Both the position numbers and the translations under genes were made by a program. 64,000 nucleotides of DNA from JAFEDN01 sp963818985 (GTDB taxonomy: Bacteria; Pseudomonadota; Gammaproteobacteria; Coxiellales; Coxiellaceae). Position 1 is the first letter of the stretch; every line of letters begins with the position of its first letter. The notes under the pieces were generated by a model. It saw only the letters and a list, made by a program, of their open reading frames with translations, had not been told where the DNA came from and made no database searches. Shown here in pieces: positions 7,317 to 16,100 of this stretch. The stretch covers positions 124,001 to 188,000 of the forward strand of contig CAWFUJ010000007.1 of the NCBI GenBank assembly GCA_963818985.1. The letters run 5' to 3'.

Positions 7317-8939
7317 TTACTCCACTAACGGCGTTTTAATAATTTCTTCTATGCCGATATTTTTAAGAAATTGCAGGTCGTGAGAAATTACGATCATAGA
7401 ACCCTGATAATTTTTTAAAGCAGATTCTATATGAACTATGCTGTCTAGATCTAAATGATTGGTAGGTTCATCCAAAATTAATAATTGCGGCGGTTTCGCT
7501 GACATCAGAATACAAGCCAATGCTGCACGCAATTTTTCACCACTACTCAAATTTTTAACCAATTTCAATGCTGCATCATTACGAAATAAAAAATCAGCCA
7601 AAAAATATCGTGCATCCAGTTCTCGAATATCAGGATTTAAACTTAGAAAATTATTTAAAACTGTTAACTCTGGATTGATAATTTGAGTCTTTTGATCTAA
7701 ATAACTAACAATCTCCACACCCAAAGTAATTAAACCTTTTTGCGGTTTCAAGTATTGCTGTATTAACTTCACTAGTGTAGTTTTGCCAGAACCATTATCG
7801 CCTATCAACGCTATTCGTTGTGGTCCTTGCAGATATAAGCTAAAGTTTTCGATAATTGGTGAATAATCCTGATATTGGAAAGTCACATTTTTAATTTCTA
7901 ACACCATTTTGCCGTTTGGCACTTTAGTCTTCGCCAAATCGACAGTAATTTCTCGACGCGTTTCAACCTTACTTTTTGCATCGTCAATTAGATTTTCTAG
8001 CCTGAATAATTTACGGTCTCCTTGCAAAATAATTTTGCGCTGAGTTTTTTCACTTCGACCTTTAGCACTATTTAATTCGATTCGACTCTTTAAATTTCCG
8101 ACCTTTGAAATCTCATGTTTGCGTGTACGTCGACCTTTGGCCTGGGCTTGTTCATGACGCTCGCGGCGCTCTTGGGTCAGCATTTTCGCCTTTTGCTGAA
8201 TTTGCTGAGTTGTCAACAAAGCCTGTTTAGCAGCTTGTTGTTCAATATGCTTTTGTTCAATGTACGCAGCATAATTACCGCCATAAAATTTTATTCCAAG
8301 CGAAGAAATTTCAATGATGTTATCCATCAAACTTAATAGTTCACGATCATGCGCCACAATGATCATACCCTGACGCCAATTAATTATTGCTTGGTAAAGC
8401 GCCTCTCTGGCGCTTAAATCTAAGTTGTTGGTTGGCTCATCAAGGATAATAAAATCGGCACCAGTTAAAAAAGTTTTTGCTAATAACAACCGCGTTAATT
8501 CGCCACCACTTAAACTGGACAACGGACGGTCCAAATGAAGATGGCCTAATGAAAAAATGGACATTTCTTGATAAACATGCTCTTCAATTTCCCAATCATC
8601 GGCAAGCATTGTAAAATCGGATTCATCGATACTTCCTTGTTTAATGCGCTGTAAAGCCTGTAATTTATCCGCAACTCCTAAAACCTTTGCGATGCTGATT
8701 GATTGAGACCCTTGAAACTCTTGAGGACAATAAGCGAGTTCCCCTTCAACTTGAACAGTCCCAGCAGTTGGCGAAAGTTCACCCAAAATTAATTTTAGTA
8801 AGGTTGATTTGCCAATACCATTTGGCCCAACAACCCCATATTTTTCATTTAAAAAAGTTAAATTTAAATTAGAAAAAATGTTTTTTTCAGAGTTAAGGTA
8901 AGACAAATTATTAAAAGTAATGCGAGTTTTGGTAAACAT
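7317..8939 (-). CDS. ABC-F family ATP-binding protein
   Basis: The 540-residue protein has two ABC ATPase domains in one chain and no membrane segments. Domain 1 has Walker A GPNGIGKST (38-46), signature SSLSGGE (141-147) and Walker B IILDEPTNNLDL. A charged linker rich in Gln, Arg and Lys follows. Domain 2 has GDNGSGKTT, LSSGEK and ILDEPTNHLDLDS. ABC-F proteins bind the ribosome E site and modulate translation or protect against antibiotics. The subfamily cannot be fixed by eye. The start ATG has a strong GGAGG site. It is probably monocistronic. Confidence 0.85.
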   Translation of the reverse strand: MFTKTRITFNNLSYLNSEKNIFSNLNLTFLNEKYGVVGPNGIGKSTLLKLILGELSPTAGTVQVEGELAYCPQEFQGSQSISIAKVLGVADKLQALQRIKQGSIDESDFTMLADDWEIEEHVYQEMSIFSLGHLHLDRPLSSLSGGELTRLLLAKTFLTGADFIILDEPTNNLDLSAREALYQAIINWRQGMIIVAHDRELLSLMDNIIEISSLGIKFYGGNYAAYIEQKHIEQQAAKQALLTTQQIQQKAKMLTQERRERHEQAQAKGRRTRKHEISKVGNLKSRIELNSAKGRSEKTQRKIILQGDRKLFRLENLIDDAKSKVETRREITVDLAKTKVPNGKMVLEIKNVTFQYQDYSPIIENFSLYLQGPQRIALIGDNGSGKTTLVKLIQQYLKPQKGLITLGVEIVSYLDQKTQIINPELTVLNNFLSLNPDIRELDARYFLADFLFRNDAALKLVKNLSSGEKLRAALACILMSAKPPQLLILDEPTNHLDLDSIVHIESALKNYQGSMIVISHDLQFLKNIGIEEIIKTPLVE

Positions 8940-9226
8940 ATTAAAGCCTCCAGAAATAAAGATTTTTCAGATAATTATCCAAAATACCCAGGGAAAAGCT
9001 TTAATTGTTCATTGGTAGGATGACCTCTCATTAAAATAAACGTATGTATTATACCATACCATTTAAAATTTAGCAAGAAAAAGCCCACTCCACAGAATCA
9101 ATTGCTCACCGTAATCATTATGAGTCAACCTCCACTCTTAATTTGGGCTGGCAGCAGTCCCTAAGATCAGGTAATATAGCAATACAAATCCAACACCAGA
9201 TTAAATTAATGCAGAGAGAAGTAATT
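8940..9226. other. Divergent intergenic region
   Basis: About 290 bp between the divergent ABC-F gene and the large hypothetical gene at 9227. It presumably holds both promoters. I could not place convincing -35/-10 pairs. No repeat-family member is present. Confidence 0.4.
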
Positions 9227-11065
9227 ATGCGTACCTCTGAAGAAAAGATATATCGATTAGCAATAAACAAGACAGATCCTCGTCATATTTTTACCCGTTT
9301 CAATAATCGCCCAGTTGAAGAATGTATTGGCGCCCCGTATTTGGTATATAACAGTTGTGGTCCATTAGAGGAAGGTGATGGGAGCTATCCACAAGCATTC
9401 CCAGGAAAATATAATGATTGCCTTTTTATTACAGAAGTCGTCTCACTGAGTGAAGAAACACTTGGATTAAAAAACCCTCCCGACACTATTAAAGCAATAA
9501 AAAAAGAGTGGGATAAAATTCAACGAACCGATATTATCATATATCGAGAATTAATTATTTCTCTTTCTGGTCAGAAATATGTTCTTTTTTATATTATGGC
9601 AGATTACCCTACTGCATACGGTTTTTCACCAGAAAAATTAGCACCCGTTAAATTATATAAAGACTCTCTAAAAGAAAGTGAAAAAATTTACAATTCTATC
9701 CCTAAAGAAGAAAAGACAAATTTGAAAATTGTTTCATTACATTTTATAACGTTAGTCCCACAGATATTACTCATAAATTCGGATGAAAAAGGAAAGCTTA
9801 TTATTAACTTAAATAAAAAAACCAGCCCAACTGATTTTTTATGTTATACCATGGATGGAGGCTGTAATCCTCAAAAAAGATTTATTACCCAGTTAGTTTC
9901 TATTGCGAAAAAAGAGAATTCTAATTTTATTCTGGATAAAGAATCTCACACTCATTTTGCTATCAGACAGACAAACGGAAAAATAATTTGGATCGATGGC
10001 TCTTCTCATGATGAAACTAAATCCTATTCCACTTCTTTATGGAGCGACCAAGGATTTTATAACTTCTTGAAATTTTTGGGACTTGTGTCAAGAAGAATTA
10101 GTATAGACTTAGAGTATCTACAACAAAATAATTTGGGAATTCAGATATCAACCCATGATGAAAAAAAAGGAGAATATTCTGCTCTATTTCAAGCTACCTC
10201 TGATCCGAATAAATTTGAACAAAAAGACAGTGATTTGTATAAATATGGATTTAGAACAGGAATGAGTATTTCTTTACCTTTAGACATTTTGCTTTTGCAA
10301 ATGGCTAGATACACTCGATTTACTATTGTCACAAAATTAAAAGAACAAAATTCTGAAGAGCTAATCACTCTACAAAAAATGTTAAAAGAATTAAATGGTG
10401 AAAAGATATCTTACTCTACTAGTGAGACTGCATCCTATGACAAATTGTGTAATTACTTTTTTGGCCAAAAGTTTAACCTAAGTACAGTTGCGGAAGAAGA
10501 TAAAGAAGACATGAGAGATCTAATTCAAGCGAAAATCGCATTGGAAGCTGCTTCACCTGAAGAATTAGAGTTATTAAGAAAAAGAAATGAAGATTTGCAA
10601 GAAGTAATCAAACAGCTACGTCAACAAATAATAAGTGACCGACATAAAACTCTAATCGATCAGTATATAGAAGCAGTAAAGCAAGAAGCTCATCGACAGA
10701 TCATATTTTTGACTGCCAATGCGGAAAAAATTATTAGCCAAGCAGAAAAAGATCTTGAGGGTATTCAAAAAAAATTAGACCATGAGAGTGTATTGAATGA
10801 AAGCGAATTAAGAAATAATGATTCTAATACTAGTAGCCAGTCTGAAATGGAATTAAACAATTTGTCATGCGAACTCAGGATGAAAAGAGAAATACTGCAA
10901 GCTAGGTTACAAAAATTGGCGGATATGATGACAATATCCACACCACGGGATTCTAATCAACCTTGTGCGTCATCGCTTCATCTTTGGCTAAAAAAATCTA
11001 AATCTTCTCTGCCACTGGTAGAGAATTTAAATACTAATAGTTCGAACTCTTTAAGCAACACCTAG
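9227..11065 (+). CDS. Large coiled-coil hypothetical protein, candidate secreted effector
   Basis: The frame opens at a TTG (9143), but the ATG at 9227 (MRTSEEKIYRL) has an AGAGAGAA ribosome site and is preferred, giving 612 residues. The N-terminal two-thirds look globular. The region near residues 425-575 is strongly charged and heptad-like (EELELLRKRNEDLQEVIKQL), so a coiled coil is likely. A polar Ser/Asn-rich tail follows. There is no signal peptide or membrane segment. A block with C213, H241/H243 and D257 (GGCNP, SHTHFAI, IIWIDGSS) is reminiscent of the His/Asp part of papain-like peptidases, but the Cys-His spacing is short. The family is not recognised. Size, charge and genome type fit a type IV effector. 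Confidence 0.6.
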   Translation: MRTSEEKIYRLAINKTDPRHIFTRFNNRPVEECIGAPYLVYNSCGPLEEGDGSYPQAFPGKYNDCLFITEVVSLSEETLGLKNPPDTIKAIKKEWDKIQRTDIIIYRELIISLSGQKYVLFYIMADYPTAYGFSPEKLAPVKLYKDSLKESEKIYNSIPKEEKTNLKIVSLHFITLVPQILLINSDEKGKLIINLNKKTSPTDFLCYTMDGGCNPQKRFITQLVSIAKKENSNFILDKESHTHFAIRQTNGKIIWIDGSSHDETKSYSTSLWSDQGFYNFLKFLGLVSRRISIDLEYLQQNNLGIQISTHDEKKGEYSALFQATSDPNKFEQKDSDLYKYGFRTGMSISLPLDILLLQMARYTRFTIVTKLKEQNSEELITLQKMLKELNGEKISYSTSETASYDKLCNYFFGQKFNLSTVAEEDKEDMRDLIQAKIALEAASPEELELLRKRNEDLQEVIKQLRQQIISDRHKTLIDQYIEAVKQEAHRQIIFLTANAEKIISQAEKDLEGIQKKLDHESVLNESELRNNDSNTSSQSEMELNNLSCELRMKREILQARLQKLADMMTISTPRDSNQPCASSLHLWLKKSKSSLPLVENLNTNSSNSLSNT

Positions 11066-11082
11066 TATCAGCAGCAATTCCC

Positions 11083-11215
11083 GTAAGTTCTTAGAAACCC
11101 GGGGCATTGTCATCCCCCAGCAGGCGGGGATCCATTCTTGCACCACCGAAATGCACAGGTAAACTTGGATTCCCGCCTACGCGGGATGACACGCCCTGGG
11201 CTTCTGAGAACTTAC
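11083..11215. repeat. Nested palindromic repeat between convergent genes
   Basis: The outer arms GTAAGTTCTTAGAA and TTCTGAGAACTTAC enclose CCCGGGGC/GCCCTGGG-type arms. Inside is a TGTCATCCC...GGGATGACA unit (11108-11191). The full structure is about 133 bp. It lies between the convergent genes at 9227-11065 and 11274-12332 and could stop transcription both ways. Confidence 0.8.
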
Positions 11216-11273
11216 CAATTCTCTTTGTGGGATTATATAAAGTAACTAACCAATTTAATAAAGGCCTTTATTA

Positions 11274-12293
11274 TTAAAAAATCATCGGTTGAATGGGTTG
11301 GGGAATTATAAATTTAACCCCTAAGTTATTTTTTTCAGCCAATTGTTCGCTAATAATTCGATTGATTTCTTGCTTTTCCAGCCCTTGTTTGATGTGCGTA
11401 ACCACAATTTTAAGCCCTTGCAAAGAAGTTAACGGATTTTGTGGATTGACAATATGGGCCAGATCTTTTAATTCAAATAGCAACCAATTTGGTGTTAAAT
11501 GACCAAATAAAAGTTTATCCGGTCGATCATTAGGGTAAGAAGCTTCTATAAAAATAGCAGTCAGCATATGCGCTCGAATCAGCGGTGCAATGGCTTCCCA
11601 TACAAGATGAATGTCTTGACTATGCTCGAGGGGATCAGGTCCAGTGTCACCAAAATACAACAGATAATAACCGTGTGATTCCAACAAAAATGCGGTTGAA
11701 GGATATCCATTGCCATGGCTAAGCAAAAAAGGTTTTACCTTCATCTGCGTGCCAGGCAATAAATCTTGGTTGGCATAACTTAGACGATGATAATGATACT
11801 GCTTGATTTGTGGGAGGAAACCTTCGTTTGTTAAATTGGGCCAAATTTTCCAGTTGAAAATATTATCTCGTAAGTAATCAATGGTCGTATCGGTGCCCAT
11901 TATTTCTTTATGGCTATCAATAGGCGAGCACATGACCAAACCGTTGATATGATCCAGGTGAGCATGAGAAATCAAATACGTTTTAATATATTGGGTCAGC
12001 AGAACTTCTCCCATGGATTTTTTTTCTGAAGATTGAATACCAAGTTTTCTATATTCTTTGAGTGGGATTTTCTTGATCGATGAACATAAAGTTCCTGCAT
12101 CCACCGCCACAAAATCTGCTGGAGAATTAGCCGCCGAAATTAGATAGGAAGAAAGATTGTCTTCCAGCTCTCCTCCGGAAGTCCCCAACGGCAAAACATA
12201 GAAATGCTTGCCTGGTGTGATCATGCTTTCAGCCTGGGATGTGAAACAGATGAACAGAAAACAAAGACCATACAAACTCAATACCTTATTCAT
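11274..12293 (-). CDS. Class II 3',5'-cyclic-nucleotide phosphodiesterase, exported
   Basis: A metallo-beta-lactamase-fold phosphodiesterase of the PDEase_II family, which hydrolyses cAMP or cGMP. The metal motif LISHAHLDHINGL (HxHxDH) is present. Later ligands are suggested by LLSHGNGYPSTAFLL, YFGDTGPD and LFGHLTP. The long frame starts at 12332, but the ATG at 12293 with AAAGGA upstream gives MNKVLSLYGLCFLFICF, a clear signal peptide ending near SQAES, so I chose it (339 residues). A periplasmic or secreted location is likely. In intracellular bacteria such an enzyme could act on host cyclic nucleotides, but that is inference. Confidence 0.8.
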   Translation of the reverse strand: MNKVLSLYGLCFLFICFTSQAESMITPGKHFYVLPLGTSGGELEDNLSSYLISAANSPADFVAVDAGTLCSSIKKIPLKEYRKLGIQSSEKKSMGEVLLTQYIKTYLISHAHLDHINGLVMCSPIDSHKEIMGTDTTIDYLRDNIFNWKIWPNLTNEGFLPQIKQYHYHRLSYANQDLLPGTQMKVKPFLLSHGNGYPSTAFLLESHGYYLLYFGDTGPDPLEHSQDIHLVWEAIAPLIRAHMLTAIFIEASYPNDRPDKLLFGHLTPNWLLFELKDLAHIVNPQNPLTSLQGLKIVVTHIKQGLEKQEINRIISEQLAEKNNLGVKFIIPQPIQPMIF

Positions 12294-12361
12294 TCCTTTT
12301 AATCCTTTAAATATCGTCATTGCAAATCCCACGGCAACATGGTCAGAAATTGTTAAAGCCC

Positions 12362-12428
12362 TGTCATCCCGGAATTTAGTGCGCTTAATGATCTTGCGAG
12401 CTTAGTGGTTCTAACATCTGGGATGACA
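12362..12428. repeat. TGTCATCCCGG-family palindromic repeat
   Basis: Starts TGTCATCCCGGAATTTAGTG and ends CTGGGATGACA, with an internal GCGAGCTTAGTGGTTCTAA block shared with the copies at 3506 and 53632. It lies upstream of the phosphodiesterase gene. Confidence 0.8.
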
Positions 12429-12618
12429 TAGAATATTTATACAACTATCGTTTTTTGGGGCCGTTTGCCATGTTGGAGACCTTAATATATTGCAAAAATG
12501 CATGCTAAGCAAAGTTATACGATTTCTTGGACTGAGAAAAATATGATCACAGACTGGACTTTTGTCGGATGATATGTGAAGATACTCCTCCCAGTTTTTT
12601 AACATGAAGGAGTTTTCC

Positions 12619-13035
12619 GTGGCCAGCGCTTTGCTAATTCATGGCGTACCCATTGAGTGTATTAACCAAGCTGCAGTGACTTATTACGTCCCTGCTAAAG
12701 TTATTATTTCGGTCATTGCGACCGAAGGTGGCGACGTGGGAGTGGCTCACCCCAATAAAAATGGCACTTATGATTATGGCCCAATGCAGGTCAATTCAAG
12801 CTGGTTACCAAAGATTAGAAAATATGGTTATACTCAAGAGCTATTGCAATATGATCCTTGTGTCAATGTCATGGCGGGCACTTGGATATTAAGCACCAAG
12901 ATTGTCCAATCTACCGACTTTTGGCGCGGAGTGGCCAATTATCATTCTTTTACGCCTACATTAAATGCTCGGTATAAAATGAAAGTGATCAACTATTATC
13001 AATTATTAACAAAGATTTTACCTGAGACAATTTAA
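12619..13035 (+). CDS. Lytic transglycosylase (SLT domain)
   Basis: The gene starts at a GTG (12619) six bases after a perfect AAGGAG at 12607-12612. The in-frame ATG at 12604 lies before that site and is less likely. The 138-residue product has the SLT/lysozyme-like pattern: catalytic Glu in VIATEGGDVG, then YDYGPMQVNSSWLPK, CVNVMAGTWIL and VANYHS. Such enzymes cleave peptidoglycan glycan strands and often assist assembly of secretion systems (VirB1-like). No signal peptide is obvious, which is odd for a murein enzyme. It could be exported another way or be a short accessory form. The next gene follows after 3 bp. Confidence 0.75.
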   Translation: MASALLIHGVPIECINQAAVTYYVPAKVIISVIATEGGDVGVAHPNKNGTYDYGPMQVNSSWLPKIRKYGYTQELLQYDPCVNVMAGTWILSTKIVQSTDFWRGVANYHSFTPTLNARYKMKVINYYQLLTKILPETI

Positions 13036-13038
13036 AAA

Positions 13039-13326
13039 ATGCTTCTAGAAAAAATTTTTGAAATCCTTTTTGGCTTAGGATTATTTATTAATGCCTTATT
13101 GTTTATTCCTCAATCCATAAAATTAATAAGAATCAAACATGCTAACGAAATATCTGAATTTACATTTTTAGGTTTTTTCCTTATTCAAACAGCCACTCTT
13201 ATCCATGGTTTTATTCACCATGATCAACTTTTGGTGATGGGCATGTTGTTAAGCATGCTGACCTGTGGTTCAGTCATATTTTTAACTATTTTTTATAAAT
13301 TGAAATCAAAGGGCCGAAGAATTTAG
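13039..13326 (+). CDS. SemiSWEET / PQ-loop family small transporter
   Basis: A 95-residue membrane protein with three hydrophobic segments. The PQ-loop is clear in segment 1 (ALLFIPQSIKLIR), followed by EISEFTFLGFF. The length and single PQ-loop repeat match bacterial SemiSWEETs, which dimerise to move small sugars. It lies 3 bp after the transglycosylase, so the two are probably co-transcribed. The substrate cannot be judged. Confidence 0.7.
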   Translation: MLLEKIFEILFGLGLFINALLFIPQSIKLIRIKHANEISEFTFLGFFLIQTATLIHGFIHHDQLLVMGMLLSMLTCGSVIFLTIFYKLKSKGRRI

Positions 13327-13332
13327 AATATT

Positions 13333-13370
13333 CCCCTCTCCCAACTTGGAGAGGGTTAGGGAGGGGAAAT
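13333..13370. repeat. CCCCTCTCCC-type hairpin
   Basis: CCCCTCTCCAAC-like arms pair with GGAGAGGG, followed by GGGAGGGGAA. The same hairpin type occurs at 14777, 45561, 50749 and 52528. Here it separates the convergent SemiSWEET and tsaC genes and may terminate both. Confidence 0.7.
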
Positions 13371-13374
13371 TAAA

Positions 13375-13932
13375 TTAGGCTCTTAAGATATTTCCGGTCA
13401 CAGCGTCCCGGATGGTGGTTGGTTTAGCTTGTTCTCCGACCTCTCCCGATAAAATAAAATCCACCTGTGATTCAAAAACCAGTTTTACCGCACGATAACT
13501 GCGTAATGGCGGCTCACCCTGAAAATTGGCGCTGGTCGAGACAATTGGCCCACCAAACTCTTCACATAGTTCATGGACCACCGGATGACTGCTGACTCGC
13601 AAAGCCACTGTGTGGTTTGGCCCACATACCCAAGCGGGCGGGGTGGTACTGGCCGGAAAAACCCAAGTGACAGGACCAGGCCAACCGGCTAATACTTGAG
13701 TTAAAGCTAAAGGAGGAATCGGCTCTACCAATCCGACCACCTGTTGCCAATTGGACGCTACTAAAATGAGTCCTTTTGCCAAAGAACGGCCTTTTATTTG
13801 CAATATTCGTTCAACTGCACTCTCATTAAATGGATCGCAACCAAGTCCATAAACTGACTCGGTTGGATAAGCAATTACTTTGCCATTGAGTAAACAAGTC
13901 AGTGAAGATTTTAAATCTTTAGCAGCTATCAT
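13375..13932 (-). CDS. tsaC: Threonylcarbamoyl-AMP synthase TsaC
   Basis: This 185-residue YrdC-domain protein makes threonylcarbamoyl-AMP from Thr, bicarbonate and ATP for the t6A37 modification of tRNAs. Family blocks seen are VIAYPTESVYGLGCDP near residues 19-34, ILQIKGRS, LAGWPGPVTWVFPA, VALRVSSHPVV and GPIVSTSANFQGEPP. The length matches TsaC, not the longer Sua5. Its start overlaps the djlA stop by 4 bp (ATGA), so the two are translationally coupled. Confidence 0.9.
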   Translation of the reverse strand: MIAAKDLKSSLTCLLNGKVIAYPTESVYGLGCDPFNESAVERILQIKGRSLAKGLILVASNWQQVVGLVEPIPPLALTQVLAGWPGPVTWVFPASTTPPAWVCGPNHTVALRVSSHPVVHELCEEFGGPIVSTSANFQGEPPLRSYRAVKLVFESQVDFILSGEVGEQAKPTTIRDAVTGNILRA

Positions 13933-14729
13933 TGCATACTTTCTCGCGACTTTTTGATAGTTTCATAAGCGCTTTTAATTTTTTGCGTTCGTTCATTAGC
14001 CAATTTAATCATTTCGGGTGGCAAACCTTGTGCCATTAATTTATCGGGATGATGTTGACTTATCAAACGTCGATAAGCTTTTTTAACGTCTGCATCGGTT
14101 GCTTCTTTTGAAATATTCAAAATCTGATAAGCATCTGCTAAATGCTGCGCCGGATCTTGACGATGCTGATAATAGCGTTGATAACTTTGCTCAGCATAAG
14201 CCTGTTGTTCAAATTGATCGAAGACAAAACCGCTGATACCTAACTCCTGGCATATGGTCCGTAAAGCGTTGCGCTTTCCTGCACTTATTTGACCTTCTGA
14301 ATTGGCAATTTGCATTTGTATTTCTAAAAAAGTACGTAATAGATTCGGATTTCGACGGCAAGCGCCCCTTAAATTTTGTATCGCCGCCGATAAATCAAAA
14401 TCAGCTTGCTTACCCAGGTTAAATAAACGGATGGCTTCCAATCGCAATTCTGCATTTAAATTCATTTGCTGCATAATTTGTTCAGCTGTACGAATTTCGC
14501 TTTCACTGACACGTCCATCGGCTTTCGCTAAATAGCCCATCACTGAAAAAGTGCTATTCAAGAAGATTCTCTGGACCTCGGCAGCACCCCTATCCCTACC
14601 TTTTTGCAGAAAACGCTGAAAATAACCGATATCGAATAGATGCCCTACTATAAAACCGATCAAAACCCACAGCGGATGCCCCAGCATTAAGCCGAAGATT
14701 ACACCAATAATTTTTCCATTCCACCCCAT
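13929..14729 (-). CDS. djlA: Co-chaperone DjlA
   Basis: A 266-residue membrane-anchored J-protein. The N-terminal segment (residues 5-34) contains the Gly-rich single transmembrane domain typical of DjlA. A TerB-like helical domain covers about 55-165 (YLAKADGRVSESEI). The C-terminal J domain has the HPD triad at 227-229 (SQHHPDKLM) and stimulates DnaK. It is shorter than the E. coli protein in the linker between TerB and J domain. It is first gene of a two-gene operon with tsaC. Confidence 0.9.
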   Translation of the reverse strand: MGWNGKIIGVIFGLMLGHPLWVLIGFIVGHLFDIGYFQRFLQKGRDRGAAEVQRIFLNSTFSVMGYLAKADGRVSESEIRTAEQIMQQMNLNAELRLEAIRLFNLGKQADFDLSAAIQNLRGACRRNPNLLRTFLEIQMQIANSEGQISAGKRNALRTICQELGISGFVFDQFEQQAYAEQSYQRYYQHRQDPAQHLADAYQILNISKEATDADVKKAYRRLISQHHPDKLMAQGLPPEMIKLANERTQKIKSAYETIKKSRESMQ

Positions 14730-14776
14730 AAGTCGAATATGATACCATGAAAAACTATACTAACGCATATTCCCTA

Positions 14777-14800
14777 CCCCTCTTCCGGGCGGGAGAGGGG
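14777..14800. repeat. CCCCTCTCCC-type hairpin
   Basis: CCCCTCTTCCGGGCGGGAGAGGGG forms a GC-rich hairpin between the divergent djlA and gshA genes, so here it lies in a promoter region and not at a gene end. Confidence 0.7.
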
Positions 14801-14834
14801 ACTAATATTCAAAATTTGTGTCGGAGAACTGTAA

Positions 14835-16100
14835 ATGATCAATACCGCGGCCGTAAATAATATCAGTCAGTATTTACAGAGCCATTCAGCCTCCATTGAA
14901 ACTTGGTTTCGCAAACAATGGCAATTATCTGGCCCACCTATTTACGGATCTATGGACTTGCGTAATGCCGGCTTTAAATTAGCGCCGGTCGATACCAATT
15001 TATTTCCAGCCGGCTTTAATAACCTCAACCCTAATGGCATGCCGTTATATGTGCAAGCCATGCAAGCGACAATCGCTGAAATTTGTCCCCAAGTCACCCG
15101 AATCTTATTAATACCAGAAAGCCATACTCGCAATCCGTTTTATTTTGAAAGCGTTGCTGTCCTTCAAGAAATTTTATTGCAGGCTGGATTTGATGTAAGA
15201 ATTGGTTCTATAAACCCACAATTAACTAAAACAGAAATATTGTCTCTTCCTTCAGGACGTCGAATACAATTAGAGCCATTGATACGCAATAATAATCTAG
15301 TGAGTGTGGAAAATTTTTCCACTTGTTGCGTGCTTCTCAATAACGATTTATCAGCCGGGGTTCCTGAAATCTTACAAAATATTAACCAAGAAATTTTGCC
15401 CCCGGTTGAACTGGGTTGGACTACTCGTTTAAAGTCAGCCCATTTTGGCTTTTATCAAGAAGTCTGTGAACAATTCGCATCATTGCTTAATTTTGACCCT
15501 TGGTTAATCATGCCTTATTTCAATCAATGTCCCGACGTTGACTTTCAAAATGACGAAGGCCAAAAATGTTTAATAGAAAGAGCTCAGCTGGTATTTCAAC
15601 GCATTATTGAAAAATATCAAGAGTATCAAATTAACGAAAAGCCATTTTTAGTAATTAAAGCTGATCAAGGCACTTATGGCATGGCGGTGATGATGATAGA
15701 TGACCCTGAGCAGCTCAAACATTTGAACCGTAAACAGCGTCAAAAAATGTCTACTATCAAAGGCGGAGCACCCGTGACCAAGGCCATCATCCAAGAAGGC
15801 GTGCATACCTTTGAAACTGCCGGTCTTGAGAAATTGGTAGCAGAACCGGTTATTTACACCATTGGACGACATGTTATTGGCGGTTTTTATCGAGTGCATA
15901 AACAACGTGGGCCGCGTGAAAATTTGAATGCGCCAGGCATGGACTTTGAGCCTTTACCATTAGAAAACTATTGTCATATTACCAAACAAAGCCATGTTGA
16001 AAGTCATTTTTATGCCTACGGTGTGATTGCCCGTCTAGCATTGTTAGCAGCCGCAAAAGAGTTAGCTGAACTGACTAAGATGAGGAAAGTCAAATGCTGA
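14835..16100 (+). CDS. gshA: Glutamate-cysteine ligase, proteobacterial ATP-grasp-like type
   Basis: A 421-residue enzyme for the first step of glutathione synthesis. It matches the alternative GshA family (TIGR02049-like), not E. coli GshA. Recognisable blocks are YGSMDLRNAGFKLAPVDTN, ILLIPESHTRNPFYFESV, FLVIKADQGTYGMAVM and VGGFYRVHKQRG-type motifs near the C-terminus. The ATG has CGGAGA upstream. It overlaps gshB by 7 bp and heads a gshA-gshB-rsmJ operon, which supports the call. Confidence 0.88.
   Translation: MINTAAVNNISQYLQSHSASIETWFRKQWQLSGPPIYGSMDLRNAGFKLAPVDTNLFPAGFNNLNPNGMPLYVQAMQATIAEICPQVTRILLIPESHTRNPFYFESVAVLQEILLQAGFDVRIGSINPQLTKTEILSLPSGRRIQLEPLIRNNNLVSVENFSTCCVLLNNDLSAGVPEILQNINQEILPPVELGWTTRLKSAHFGFYQEVCEQFASLLNFDPWLIMPYFNQCPDVDFQNDEGQKCLIERAQLVFQRIIEKYQEYQINEKPFLVIKADQGTYGMAVMMIDDPEQLKHLNRKQRQKMSTIKGGAPVTKAIIQEGVHTFETAGLEKLVAEPVIYTIGRHVIGGFYRVHKQRGPRENLNAPGMDFEPLPLENYCHITKQSHVESHFYAYGVIARLALLAAAKELAELTKMRKVKC

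Noticed and set aside
11030..11060. tRNA T-loop-like TTCGAACTC
   Set aside because: No acceptor stem or anticodon arm surrounds it; it is the end of the coiled-coil gene.
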